DNA of 64,000 bases from an uncultured Methylococcaceae bacterium (lineage in GTDB: Bacteria; Pseudomonadota; Gammaproteobacteria; Methylococcales; Methylomonadaceae): positions 88,915-152,914 of the forward strand of contig CAIXAE010000045.1 in assembly GCA_903917345.1 (NCBI GenBank), written 5' to 3'. The stretch's first letter is position 1, and every line of letters begins with the position of its first letter. The position numbers and the translations under genes were made by a program. The notes beneath the pieces are model-generated. The model was not told the DNA's origin, did no database searches, and worked only from the letters and a program-made list of their open reading frames with translations. Of this stretch, positions 37,313 to 46,120 are shown one piece after another.

Positions 37313-37507
37313 AAATAGTGTAATTGCCGACATAAAAAGTATAGGTTTATCTTTTATTATTGATTAATTAGCAGTATCACTTAAACCCTGCAATAATTGT
37401 GACTATTAACATCCTCTTTAAATTCTATTTCAAAATAAAAGGTATCGAACAACTTTAAGTTGCAATAAATACAACTCTAAATTCAATTGCAGCCTCTTGA
37501 TAATGAC

Positions 37508-37513
37508 TATAAT
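37508..37513 (+). promoter_or_regulatory. Likely sigma-70 -10 box
   Basis: TATAAT lies 30 bases before the ATG at 37543. The best -35 partner is TTGCAG at 37487-37492 with a short 15-base spacer, so the promoter is only moderately supported. Confidence 0.45.
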
Positions 37514-37542
37514 TAACGCTAGCGGGTAACTTAATTAAAACA

Positions 37543-38016
37543 ATGACTAATCTTAAAGCAGCAAAAAACATATTTTCAGATAAATTAAAACAAAAATTAT
37601 CTTCAAAATATAAGAAACAAGTCTCTGTTACTTTCTTTGTAAACGAATTTAATCTTCGCGCTAATGGCACTAACGTTATTTCTTATGAAGCTGGCAGGAA
37701 ATGGATTAATGGTCGTTCAATACCTGAGACGTCAAAACTCAAGGTATTAGCTGACTGGTTGGGCGATGATTTACTGGATCTGTTTCATGCGGTCCAAGCA
37801 GAAGATTTATCCAATGAACATCATAAAAACTCAGATAATCTTCATGAAATATTGCATTCATTATTTGATGACCTGAACTCTAAGAACCAAATTGCAATAC
37901 TCATAAACATTTTAGTATTAAAAGAAACGCAAGAGAGGGACTTAGAGCTTGAATACAAAAAAATCATTGACACTACTGATCTAAAAGCCATTTTAAAAGA
38001 GTTGAGTCATTCTTAA
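37543..38016 (+). CDS. Possible helix-turn-helix regulator
   Basis: A 157-residue protein. Residues about 30-75 (VNEFNLRANGTNVISYEAGR, then KWINGRSIPETSKLKVLADWL) have the shape of a lambda-repressor-like helix-turn-helix, in which a short conserved KWINGR segment precedes the last helices. The C-terminal half is helical with no recognised motif. No strong ribosome-binding site is seen; a TATAAT box lies upstream. It immediately precedes the 42-bp minisatellite. I would call it a putative DNA-binding protein, no more. Confidence 0.6.
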   Translation: MTNLKAAKNIFSDKLKQKLSSKYKKQVSVTFFVNEFNLRANGTNVISYEAGRKWINGRSIPETSKLKVLADWLGDDLLDLFHAVQAEDLSNEHHKNSDNLHEILHSLFDDLNSKNQIAILINILVLKETQERDLELEYKKIIDTTDLKAILKELSHS

Positions 38017-38197
38017 TATCGTAACTCACATCCTTATCTAAACAGGCCCCTAGCCCTTCCAAAAAACGTGTGAATGCTAGAGTGACACCAGTTGAAACAA
38101 AAAATTTTTCTGCCCAAGCTATCACAAATACAAAGTAGGCAAGAACGCCTGTTCCTCAGGCTGACACAATGACTGTATAGAGAGCAACTCAACGTAT

Positions 38198-38581
38198 ACA
38201 AGCTGTCACAAGGGCTTTGCAAGTAAAACATCACCTTTCGCACGCTAGCAAAATAGCTTTGCAAGCAGTAACCCCCTTTTTGCTAGCTTGCAAAATACTT
38301 GTGCAAACTAGCACTCACCGTGCACAAGCTGTCAAAGTGTCTTTGCAAGCATCAACACCTCTTTTATTAGCTTGCAAAATATTTGTGCAAACTAGTACTC
38401 ACCTTGCACAAGCTGTCAAAGTAGCTTTGCAAGCAGTACTCGCCCTTTTGCTAACTTGCAAAAAACTTATGCAAGCTAGCATTGACCTTACGCATACTAG
38501 AAAAATGTCTTTACAAGCAGTAATACCTATTTTGCTAGCTTGCAAGATACCTGTGTTAAAAAACACGCACCTTTTACAATC
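38198..38581. repeat. Minisatellite with 42-bp units in an 84-bp higher-order period
   Basis: Three consecutive 84-bp units (38282-38365, 38366-38449, 38450-38533), a fourth partial unit and degenerate copies to the left (back to about 38070). Each 84-bp unit is itself two 42-bp halves sharing the core pattern CTTTGCAAGCA and CTTGCAAAATA. Because 42 is a multiple of 3, the array reads as a 14-residue repeat in an open frame on the plus strand (38217-38585, pattern ACKIxVQTSTHxAQ). The frame lacks a ribosome-binding site, so protein expression is doubtful. Divergence rises toward the left. Confidence 0.9.
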
Positions 38582-38668
38582 TTGACCTAGGATAAAAAAA
38601 GTAATAACTCATTGTTTACAATTAATTTTTATAGTTAAACCCATAGCGAATGACACTTACAGACACTA

Positions 38669-38707
38669 TTTAACAAATATTATTGATGACTTAAAATATT
38701 TGTTAAA
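38669..38707. promoter_or_regulatory. Perfect 13-bp inverted repeat before the FN3-like gene
   Basis: TTTAACAAATATT (38669-38681) and AATATTTGTTAAA (38695-38707) are separated by 13 bases. It lies about 80 bases upstream of the ATG at 38790 and before a TATACT box (38749-38754). It could be an operator or a weak bidirectional terminator. Confidence 0.5.
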
Positions 38708-38789
38708 AAATAACTTAAAAATAAAAGTATTAATATTATCAAACTGCGTATACTCACTTGGCAAGCTCACATAACCCAAGGAAAATACT

Positions 38790-39404
38790 ATGAAAATTAT
38801 CAAAGTGCTATTAACGTTTATTCGCTTCAGTATTCCAGTCAAAATTGCCTTTTACCGTAATATTTTACTTAAAATGACCGGTAATCCCGACTTTGCCACG
38901 CCCGATGTCAGTTTAGCGCTGGCTAAAACAGCTGTTGATACCCTCGAAACCTCAATGTTAGCTGCCGCCGGGGGAGATAGAACCGCAACCGCAGTGATGC
39001 ATGACAATGAAGGTATTGCTGATACCATTTTTCGTACCCTAGCCGCTTATGTAGAAAGAATCTCTAAGGGTATTGCCGCTATGATATTAAGCACGGGCTT
39101 TGACATTTCAAAAGAACCCGTCGCGCATGAAAAAGCCGTATTGGCGGTTACTGATGGCAGTAACTCAGGTATCGTTGTGTTAGTTGCTAAAACAATCGAA
39201 CATGCAGGCGCTTATATCTGGATGATGAAAGGCCCTAAGATTGGTGGCGTTGACCAAGTATTCAAAATCATCGGCAATACCACACAAGCCAGATTTGAGA
39301 GCGCTGACTTAATCCCAGGGGAGATATATAATTTTTGTGTAGCTGCTATTACGCCCTCAGGTACTACTGATTTCTGTGCACCTGTTTCAAAAATGGTAAT
39401 TTAA
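38790..39404 (+). CDS. Fibronectin type III-like protein, function unknown
   Basis: A 204-residue protein. The first 100 residues are helical (VSLALAKTAVDTLETSMLAA). Residues about 115-204 look like a fibronectin type III fold: a Trp strand AGAYIWMMKG, ARFESADLIPGEIYNFCVAA with the Tyr corner, then TPSGTTDFCAPVSKMVI. No signal peptide is obvious, so it is probably cytoplasmic. AAGGAAAA precedes the ATG. It converges on the AAA+ gene with a terminator between them. I do not recognise a functional family. Confidence 0.65.
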   Translation: MKIIKVLLTFIRFSIPVKIAFYRNILLKMTGNPDFATPDVSLALAKTAVDTLETSMLAAAGGDRTATAVMHDNEGIADTIFRTLAAYVERISKGIAAMILSTGFDISKEPVAHEKAVLAVTDGSNSGIVVLVAKTIEHAGAYIWMMKGPKIGGVDQVFKIIGNTTQARFESADLIPGEIYNFCVAAITPSGTTDFCAPVSKMVI

Positions 39405-39433
39405 CTTATCCACCCCATCAACCCTATATAGAC

Positions 39434-39467
39434 AAAAAAAAGCGTCCTAGCCGAGAAGTTAGGACGC
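39434..39467 (-). terminator. Terminator of the AAA+ gene
   Basis: GCGTCCTA (39442-39449) pairs with TAGGACGC (39460-39467), and eight T follow on the minus strand (39441-39434). It lies 39 bases after the AAA+ stop codon. Confidence 0.85.
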
Positions 39468-39505
39468 CATAGGTATAACACCTAAATGCACACAGGAACT
39501 AAAAC

Positions 39506-40753
39506 TTAACTATCCAAGCCTCTAAAAATCGCACAGCGTTTAAACACTTCTAAACTGGGCTGTACGTCTTTATGTTGGCAATATTTAGCCACTAATTTAG
39601 CTAAACCTTTAATATCTCTCCCCGTTGCAGCAGGGAAAACAGTCACTAATTGCGCTACTAAATCGGGCGCTACCAATAAATCGAATTGTTCTATCATCAC
39701 TTGCCATATTTGCTTTCTGGCGACGTCATCCGGTGGATAATATTTAATTAAGGCGATACAGCGAGACACGATAGCTTCATCAATATCATCCACTCTATTC
39801 GTCGTTAAAAATAACAGACCGTTAAAGTATTCTAAGACTCTTAAAAACACGCCCACCACGGCATTCATGGCAATATTATTGTCACGCCGCTGTATATAAA
39901 CATCTGCCTCATCTATTAACATCACTGCACCCCAGCGTTGCGCACGTGTTAAGACATCTTTTAAGGCTTTTTCCATTTCATTTACACTTAGGCCTAATTG
40001 TCCTGAATGCACACGATACAATGGACGCTTTATAATTTCTGAATAGACTTCTGCGGTTAAGGTTTTACCCACACCGGCAGGGCCAGCACAAAGCACGGTT
40101 GTACCCCCTGATTTACCTTCCACGATATCATCCATTAACACGTCCATTTCGGCAGTGAGGATATCAATGAGGTCAATTTGCTCTTCGCGGAGGATTAGCT
40201 TGTCTTTTAACTCAGGTTGATAACGATATGGCGCTATATCGTTTACATGCACCCACAAATGGTGGTGCAGTTCTAAATGAAACATTAACAAATAGCCGTG
40301 TACCGGCAACTCAGTAAACAGACCTTTGGGGATATCCGTATGAGTCGCTTCAATTTCATGCTCTACCGCGGTATTGTAACGATGACTTTTTGCGGCCTTA
40401 CGTAAATACTTAGCCAGAATATCGCCTGTTACATCCACGGTTAAAACCCGCTCACTGAGGATACTTTCATCACACACTAATCTGGCAGTACCGCCTTGTG
40501 ACGATAAAACCACCACATCTTTACGTGCCCAATCGGTACTGCGATGCGTTGCTGTTGGATCTTCTGCAAAAAAGCCAATGCCTTTACCCGAAAACTGTGC
40601 ACCGGATTGACCACACCAATCAAAATATTTGTCTGCGGAGGCATCATAAGCCGCTATTAACTCGGGTGTTTCTTTAAGATAGCCTTTTGCCGCAAAAATT
40701 TCAGTGAGGGTTTTATCCGCAATGTCTCTGCCTCTAAGGGTAATAGTAGACAC
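39506..40753 (-). CDS. AAA+ ATPase of the nif-adjacent cassette
   Basis: A protein of 415 residues if started at GTG 40753. A single C-terminal AAA+ module has Walker A GPAGVGKT (224-231), Walker B VMLIDEAD (277-284), sensor 1 LTTNR (316-320) and a probable arginine finger at R331. The 200-residue N-terminal region has no recognised fold and may bind the client. No ATG or ribosome-binding site marks the start, and the frame is open back to the TAA at 40817-40819 that ends the preceding gene. The 21 intervening codons look coding (RITLEIKANTKGKVAV). It may originally be one gene of about 563 residues with the 126-residue protein. The operon carries sigma-54/NifA-type signals. Confidence 0.85.
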   Translation of the reverse strand: MSTITLRGRDIADKTLTEIFAAKGYLKETPELIAAYDASADKYFDWCGQSGAQFSGKGIGFFAEDPTATHRSTDWARKDVVVLSSQGGTARLVCDESILSERVLTVDVTGDILAKYLRKAAKSHRYNTAVEHEIEATHTDIPKGLFTELPVHGYLLMFHLELHHHLWVHVNDIAPYRYQPELKDKLILREEQIDLIDILTAEMDVLMDDIVEGKSGGTTVLCAGPAGVGKTLTAEVYSEIIKRPLYRVHSGQLGLSVNEMEKALKDVLTRAQRWGAVMLIDEADVYIQRRDNNIAMNAVVGVFLRVLEYFNGLLFLTTNRVDDIDEAIVSRCIALIKYYPPDDVARKQIWQVMIEQFDLLVAPDLVAQLVTVFPAATGRDIKGLAKLVAKYCQHKDVQPSLEVFKRCAIFRGLDS

Positions 40754-40816
40754 GGCAACTTTGCCTTTGGTATTGGCTTTAATTTCTAAGGTAATACGCC
40801 CCGCTTCTTCTTCACC

Positions 40817-41197
40817 TTATGGGGTGTAATCTAGGCGCGTTAATAAATAGGCCAACGGTTTTCCAGCTACATTAGCCTGAAATAGCCAGCCTCTTATAGC
40901 ATTATTAATAAAGTATTTTGCACAGGCCGGTAACAATTGTTCTAAGTCGTCTTCTGTAAAACGAAGGGTATCTTCGTTCATGGCGTGTTGTAGGGTAGCA
41001 ATTTGGGCAGCCTGCCCTTGCATATGTGGGCCGGCTTTAACATAGAGCTCTTTTAAAAAACTAAGCTCGGTCGAATTTAGTTTTTTAAAAGCTATTTCTA
41101 CCTTATTACCAAAACGTAACTGATCTTTTAAGGTAGATAGCAACGGAAACTCCTCCACTAATGCTTCTACATATTGACGCTCAATCTGAAGTTTCAT
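40817..41197 (-). CDS. Unknown protein preceding and in frame with the AAA+ ATPase
   Basis: A 126-residue, mostly helical protein (MKLQIERQYVEALVEEFPLL start). AGGTGA lies 4 bases before the ATG at 41197. It ends LLTRLDYTP followed by TAA. The TAA is in frame with the AAA+ coding sequence, and the residues after it (GEEEAGRITLEIKANTK) read like a natural continuation of a beta-rich region. It could be the N-terminal domain of the ATPase separated by a nonsense change, or the two may be joined by readthrough. I recognise no family. Confidence 0.65.
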   Translation of the reverse strand: MKLQIERQYVEALVEEFPLLSTLKDQLRFGNKVEIAFKKLNSTELSFLKELYVKAGPHMQGQAAQIATLQHAMNEDTLRFTEDDLEQLLPACAKYFINNAIRGWLFQANVAGKPLAYLLTRLDYTP

Positions 41198-41304
41198 CAA
41201 GTCACCTAGGCAAACAGTATTGGCACATTAATACAACAACACGGATGAACATTTACTTTCATCCGTATCACTGTCCCTGACTAAAGGAGAAATAATCACA
41301 CCGC

Positions 41305-41874
41305 TTAAATAGCACCTACAGAGGCTTCTTTAACAACCACAAAGGTAAATGTTTCTGCTTCTGCATAAGTCACTAACTCTGCTTTGATTTTATAAGTTTT
41401 AGCCGCTGCATAAGCGATAGCCACTTTATCTTCTGCAGACTGACCTTTTAACTCACTCTTCTCAATATAAAGTTCTTCAAGAATTTCATTCCAAACCAAG
41501 CCTTGTTTGTAAGGGAGTAAACCGTATTTAACCCCTTCCAACTCGACCACTAAGGCTTTAGAAATATTCTCTACATAGATTAAAGCCGTGGCATCAGACG
41601 CAATGTCCGCTTTGTACTTTTCTACAAAGACAGGTAACAAGTCTAAGGTAGGTAACAAGCCATTGATGAATTTAATAGTGTCATTTTCAATAATCAAAGC
41701 CGAGTGAATAAACAAAGCTTCGGGCGGTTTACGATCATGATCTGATCCTTCACGCAAAGCCCCTTCTTTTAAAACCAAATCACCACGATAAGCGTAAACA
41801 CCGGCATCACTGGTTTGACCATTAACCAACGTAACCGTTAGTAAACCTTTGCTTTCATATGTTTCTAATAACAT
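41305..41874 (-). CDS. Unknown protein of the nif-adjacent SIR2/AAA+ cassette
   Basis: A 189-residue soluble protein, acidic and beta/alpha mixed, starting MLLETYESKGLLTVTLVNGQ. No motif is recognised and no signal peptide is seen. GGGAG lies 9 bases before the ATG. It is the first gene after the sigma-54-like promoter at 41978-41993, with a TGT-N10-ACA site about 170 bases further upstream. The next gene begins about 107 bases downstream, past a small hairpin at 41241-41266. Its function is unknown; expression together with nitrogenase is the only inference supported. Confidence 0.7.
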   Translation of the reverse strand: MLLETYESKGLLTVTLVNGQTSDAGVYAYRGDLVLKEGALREGSDHDRKPPEALFIHSALIIENDTIKFINGLLPTLDLLPVFVEKYKADIASDATALIYVENISKALVVELEGVKYGLLPYKQGLVWNEILEELYIEKSELKGQSAEDKVAIAYAAAKTYKIKAELVTYAEAETFTFVVVKEASVGAI

Positions 41875-41977
41875 AAATGATATCTCCCAATCAGATTAAA
41901 GTTGAATGCGGCACCCACACTGCATACGGATACTTCATAATAAAAAAAGCGTTATTACCCTCTTTTTTATATGGAAT

Positions 41978-41993
41978 AGCAAAACACTTGCCA
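41978..41993 (-). promoter_or_regulatory. Sigma-54 promoter of the SIR2/AAA+ cassette
   Basis: On the minus strand the sequence is TGGCAAGTGTTTTGCT, with GG-N10-GC spacing and one change from TGGCACG in the -24 part. It lies 104 bases before the ATG at 41874. Confidence 0.75.
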
Positions 41994-42151
41994 ATATTTT
42001 CTATTTAAGGAATGCGGCAGTAATTTAATGGAATAGAAATGATACAAGACGCTTAGTCTTTGAAATTATGTGGTTTTATAATTGAACTGTCTGAAACGAC
42101 AAAAGGGCGAAACCTAAAATGTAGGCTTTAAAAAAAAAGTTGGTACACAAC

Positions 42152-42167
42152 TGTCGGAAACCTGACA
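42152..42167. promoter_or_regulatory. NifA-type upstream activator site
   Basis: TGT-CGGAAACCTG-ACA, an exact TGT-N10-ACA match, lies about 160 bases upstream of the sigma-54-like promoter at 41978-41993. That distance is normal for NifA sites, which act through DNA looping. Confidence 0.7.
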
Positions 42168-42227
42168 AAACAAAATCAGATCTCTGTGTCATAAATAACA
42201 ATTGTAATCACGAACAAAAATGGCAGT

Positions 42228-42256
42228 GACCGCGCATCAATGAGTGATGCGCGGTC
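42228..42256 (-). terminator. Hairpin downstream of the SIR2-like gene
   Basis: GACCGCGCATCA and TGATGCGCGGTC form a perfect 12-bp, G+C-rich stem with a 5-base loop. On the minus strand a short T run follows only after seven bases, so it may be a terminator or a transcript-stabilising hairpin. It lies about 100 bases after the SIR2-like stop. Confidence 0.6.
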
Positions 42257-42357
42257 ATAAAAAAGCTAATAACGAACGCTTTGACTACACCAAGTACGTT
42301 TGTACCGTGTAAAGCTTCGAGAAAGCTTTTTAGTGAGTTTACGTAGACACTGTCGAC

Positions 42358-43194
42358 TCATTTTACCGCCTCTAAAAACGCTGCTACATCAAGATCGAGT
42401 ATTTCAAGACCTATTTTTTTACAATACCGAATCTCTTTATTCGTCGGATTTTTATTTAACACCCACCCTTTATGCTCAGCAGCACCGTATAAAATATCAC
42501 TCATCACCATGCGTTCAGAGTCACGATTTAAAGGCACACCAATGAGTAAATATTGCTTACCCTTGCGATAGTCTTTTAAGAAGTCAGGAATAGCAAATCC
42601 CCCCATTAACTCCGTTATGTAATCTACATAATCAGCATCAGAAGCTATAAAGTTGGCTTCTGGCTTGGGCGTGCCCATGGGCTTAAATAAAATAGGTAAT
42701 CGAGGATCCACTTGCTCTGATGTGATTTCAAAATACACACTGCCATCAAACTGATAAAGTTTGTATCTAAATTGACTGGCCGTAATTCTGGCCACACCTA
42801 CTATTAAGGTGTGCTCTTCATCTGCATAGGTGTCTTGTAATTGGGTGTCCCGATTAATATCGATCACATAAGAGGGCTTCCAGATAGCAAGCCAGTCATG
42901 CAAAGCGGCGCGTGTCCACACAGTATCACCATAAAGTTTCATTAAAAACTGATTGACGAAGTTTCTACCTTTTTTGAGCTCTTGATTCATAGCCGCTCTA
43001 GGAAACTCATACATCAACTTGGGCGCCATGGGGTTGCCATTATTCATCGCCAAAATAAGACTATCACTGTCAGCAGGCATCGCTGCCCCCGTTAGTTTAT
43101 TCTTAGCATCAAACAATACCCCAGAGCCTAAATAAGGCACGACAGTCTTGTTATACAAGCCCTCTAATATTTCCGATAAAACAGCTGATGTCAT
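42358..43194 (-). CDS. SIR2-like protein adjacent to nifH
   Basis: A 278-residue protein. The glycine motif VVPYLGSGVLFDA (residues 18-30) and the segment SDADYVDYI (185-193) match the SIR2_2/SIR2-like fold, whose members bind NAD. Where an active protein usually has TNYD the sequence is DINRD (112-116), and the usual LHG with the catalytic His is KPMG (171-174). The NAD-cleaving activity may therefore be lost. GGAG precedes the ATG. It is divergent from nifH, with a GG-N10-GC promoter at 43231-43246 and a shared TGT-N10-ACA site. SIR2-like proteins are known in anti-phage systems, but the promoter context here argues for a nitrogen-fixation link. Confidence 0.75.
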   Translation of the reverse strand: MTSAVLSEILEGLYNKTVVPYLGSGVLFDAKNKLTGAAMPADSDSLILAMNNGNPMAPKLMYEFPRAAMNQELKKGRNFVNQFLMKLYGDTVWTRAALHDWLAIWKPSYVIDINRDTQLQDTYADEEHTLIVGVARITASQFRYKLYQFDGSVYFEITSEQVDPRLPILFKPMGTPKPEANFIASDADYVDYITELMGGFAIPDFLKDYRKGKQYLLIGVPLNRDSERMVMSDILYGAAEHKGWVLNKNPTNKEIRYCKKIGLEILDLDVAAFLEAVK

Positions 43195-43230
43195 TGTAAT
43201 ACTCCGTGATTAATAATTTTATTAAACACA

Positions 43231-43246
43231 AGCAATTATTAAACCA
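43231..43246 (-). promoter_or_regulatory. Possible sigma-54 promoter of the SIR2-like gene
   Basis: On the minus strand the sequence is TGGTTTAATAATTGCT. The GG-N10-GC spacing and the -12 part TTGCT are right, but the -24 part departs from TGGCAC. It lies 37 bases before the ATG at 43194. The NifA-type site at 43346-43361 is about 100 bases upstream. Confidence 0.5.
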
Positions 43247-43345
43247 GCTTTAATCAATCAGTCTAACAAAACAATAAAACAAACTAATACAGTGAGTTAT
43301 AAACGTAGCCAAGCCTATATATAAGGTAGGGGTTCAATTTAACGT

Positions 43346-43361
43346 TGTTGGGTATCTAACA
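43346..43361. promoter_or_regulatory. NifA-type upstream activator site shared by nifH and the SIR2-like gene
   Basis: TGT-TGGGTATCTA-ACA matches TGT-N10-ACA exactly. It lies about 140 bases before the nifH -24/-12 promoter and about 100 bases before that of the divergent SIR2-like gene. The motif is symmetrical, so it can serve both. Confidence 0.78.
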
Positions 43362-43496
43362 ATACCCACTAAAAACCTTACTGTTAGCAAGCCTACATAA
43401 AAACCCAACAAAATGTATGAAAGTTAACGCAAGATAAATCAGACAACAAAAAATTAAAGACTTTAAAAACAGAGGGTTAATATTAAATATCAACGT

Positions 43497-43512
43497 TGGC
43501 ACACCCATTGCT
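43497..43512 (+). promoter_or_regulatory. Sigma-54 promoter of nifH
   Basis: TGGCACACCCATTGCT has the full -24 TGGCAC and -12 TTGCT elements with GG-N10-GC. It lies about 50 bases before the nifH ATG. Confidence 0.9.
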
Positions 43513-43522
43513 TTGTACCTAA

Positions 43523-44443
<921 letters not shown>

Positions 44444-44453
44444 TAAGTAAACT

Positions 44454-44484
44454 CTGTAGAGATAAAAGCCGTTTATCTCTACAG
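44454..44484 (+). promoter_or_regulatory. Hairpin between nifH and nifD
   Basis: CTGTAGAGATAAA and TTTATCTCTACAG form a perfect 13-bp stem with loop AGCCG. No T run follows, so full termination is unlikely. Hairpins at this place in other diazotrophs stabilise the nifH transcript or partly reduce reading into nifD. Confidence 0.8.
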
Positions 44485-44541
44485 AATCCTGTCCTAAAAC
44501 CTGTCTGTGGGGGATTACCCACGACAAACTAGGAGAATATC

Positions 44542-46023
44542 ATGGCTGCTCTAACGAAAGAAGAAACAGAAGCGCTCATTCAAGAAGTGCTTGAAATTTA
44601 TCCAGAACAAGCTAAAAAAGATCGCGCTAAACATTTAGCGGTCAACGATCAATCTTTAGAAAAATCAAACAAATGTATTACTTCTAACCGTAAATCATTG
44701 CCAGGTGTAATGACCATTCGTGGTTGTGCTTATGCGGGTTCTAAAGGGGTGGTATGGGGTCCTATTAAAGATATGATCCATATTTCTCATGGCCCAGTTG
44801 GCTGTGGACAGTATTCTCGTGCAGGTCGTCGTAACTATTACGTAGGAACTACAGGTATTAACACCTTCGGTACTATGAACTTTACGTCTGACTTCCAAGA
44901 AAAAGACATCGTTTTTGGCGGCGATAAGAAGCTTGCCAAAATCATGAACGAAATTGAAGAATTATTCCCTTTAAACAAAGGCATCAGTATTCAATCTGAA
45001 TGTCCGATTGGTTTAATTGGTGACGATATCGAAGCGGTGGCTAAAAAAGCTAACAAAGAAATCGGTAAACCTGTTGTCCCTGTGCGTTGTGAAGGCTTCC
45101 GTGGTGTGTCTCAATCATTAGGTCACCATATTGCTAATGACGCGATCCGTGACTGGGTATTAGAAAACCGTGATGGTGATGATAGCTTCCCTACTACACC
45201 TTATGACGTTGCTGTCATCGGTGACTATAACATTGGTGGCGATGCTTGGGCTTCACGTACATTACTTGAAGAAATGGGCTTACGTGTTGTCGCTCAGTGG
45301 TCTGGTGACGGTACTATTGCTGAGATGGAAAAAACACCTAAAGTTAAACTCAACTTAATCCATTGCTATCGTTCAATGAACTACATTGCACGTCACATGG
45401 AAGAAAAATACAAGATCCCCTGGATTGAATATAACTTCTTTGGTCCTACTAAAATTGCTGAATCATTACGCAAAATTGCGGCGTTATTTGATGAAACTAT
45501 TCAAGCCGGCGCAGAAAGAGTTATTGCTAAATACGAAGCTGAATATGATGCGGTGATCGCGAAATACAAACCCCGTTTACAAGGTAAACGCGTCATGTTG
45601 TATATCGGTGGATTACGTCCACGTCACGTGATTGGTGCCTATGAAGATTTAGGTATGGAAGTAGTCGGTACAGGTTATGAATTTGGTCATAACGACGATT
45701 ACGACCGTACTATTAAAGAAATGGGCAATGCGACATTGATTTATGACGACGTCACAGGTTATGAATTTGAAGAATTCGTAAAACGTGTACAACCTGACTT
45801 GATTGGTTCTGGCGTTAAAGAAAAGTATATCTTCCAAAAAATGGGTGTGCCTTTTAGACAAATGCACTCATGGGATTACTCAGGCCCATACCATGGTTAC
45901 GATGGCTTTGCTATCTTTGCTAGAGATATGGACATGACCTTGAATAACCCTTGCTGGAAACAAGTGAAGGTGCCTTGGAAAACAGACGATACGTCTAAAG
46001 TAGCTGTTGCAGCAGGCGCATAA
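44542..46023 (+). CDS. nifD: Nitrogenase molybdenum-iron protein alpha chain NifD
   Basis: A 493-residue protein. All ligands stand at the Azotobacter positions: C62, C88 and C154 for the P-cluster, C275 and H442 for FeMo-cofactor, and Q191 and H195 near the active site. This identifies a molybdenum nitrogenase rather than a vanadium or iron-only type. AGGAGAA precedes the ATG. With NifK it forms the alpha2beta2 dinitrogenase that reduces N2. Confidence 0.99.
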   Translation: MAALTKEETEALIQEVLEIYPEQAKKDRAKHLAVNDQSLEKSNKCITSNRKSLPGVMTIRGCAYAGSKGVVWGPIKDMIHISHGPVGCGQYSRAGRRNYYVGTTGINTFGTMNFTSDFQEKDIVFGGDKKLAKIMNEIEELFPLNKGISIQSECPIGLIGDDIEAVAKKANKEIGKPVVPVRCEGFRGVSQSLGHHIANDAIRDWVLENRDGDDSFPTTPYDVAVIGDYNIGGDAWASRTLLEEMGLRVVAQWSGDGTIAEMEKTPKVKLNLIHCYRSMNYIARHMEEKYKIPWIEYNFFGPTKIAESLRKIAALFDETIQAGAERVIAKYEAEYDAVIAKYKPRLQGKRVMLYIGGLRPRHVIGAYEDLGMEVVGTGYEFGHNDDYDRTIKEMGNATLIYDDVTGYEFEEFVKRVQPDLIGSGVKEKYIFQKMGVPFRQMHSWDYSGPYHGYDGFAIFARDMDMTLNNPCWKQVKVPWKTDDTSKVAVAAGA

Positions 46024-46037
46024 ATATTTGTATGACT

Positions 46038-46068
46038 GACTTTAGCAACAGAAGGTGTTGCTAAAGTC
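46038..46068 (+). promoter_or_regulatory. Hairpin between nifD and nifK
   Basis: GACTTTAGCAACA and TGTTGCTAAAGTC form a perfect 13-bp stem with loop GAAGG. No T run follows. It resembles the hairpins after nifH and nifK in size and place. Confidence 0.8.
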
Positions 46069-46120
46069 TACCTTTCCTTCAACCGTCGTCCACAGCACGT
46101 GGCCACTGGGAGAAACTATC

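Noticed and set aside
38198..38581. The repeats could be a CRISPR array
   Set aside because: The units are contiguous and diverging, and have no unique spacers or cas genes. It is a minisatellite.
38217..38585. A 122-residue repeat protein encoded by the minisatellite
   Set aside because: There is no ribosome-binding site and the open frame follows from a unit length divisible by three. Kept only as a repeat feature.
39405..39505. Hairpin at 39442 as terminator for the FN3-like gene
   Set aside because: The T run exists only on the minus strand, so it is assigned to the AAA+ gene.
39506..43194. The SIR2/AAA+ cassette as an anti-phage defence system
   Set aside because: SIR2 and AAA+ pairs do occur in defence, but the sigma-54/NifA-type sites and the altered SIR2 residues favour a nif role. 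Defence is not excluded.
46055..46120. Longer N-terminus for NifK
   Set aside because: The extra residues cover the nifD-nifK hairpin and lack similarity; the ATG at 46121 has a good ribosome-binding site and gives the standard length.
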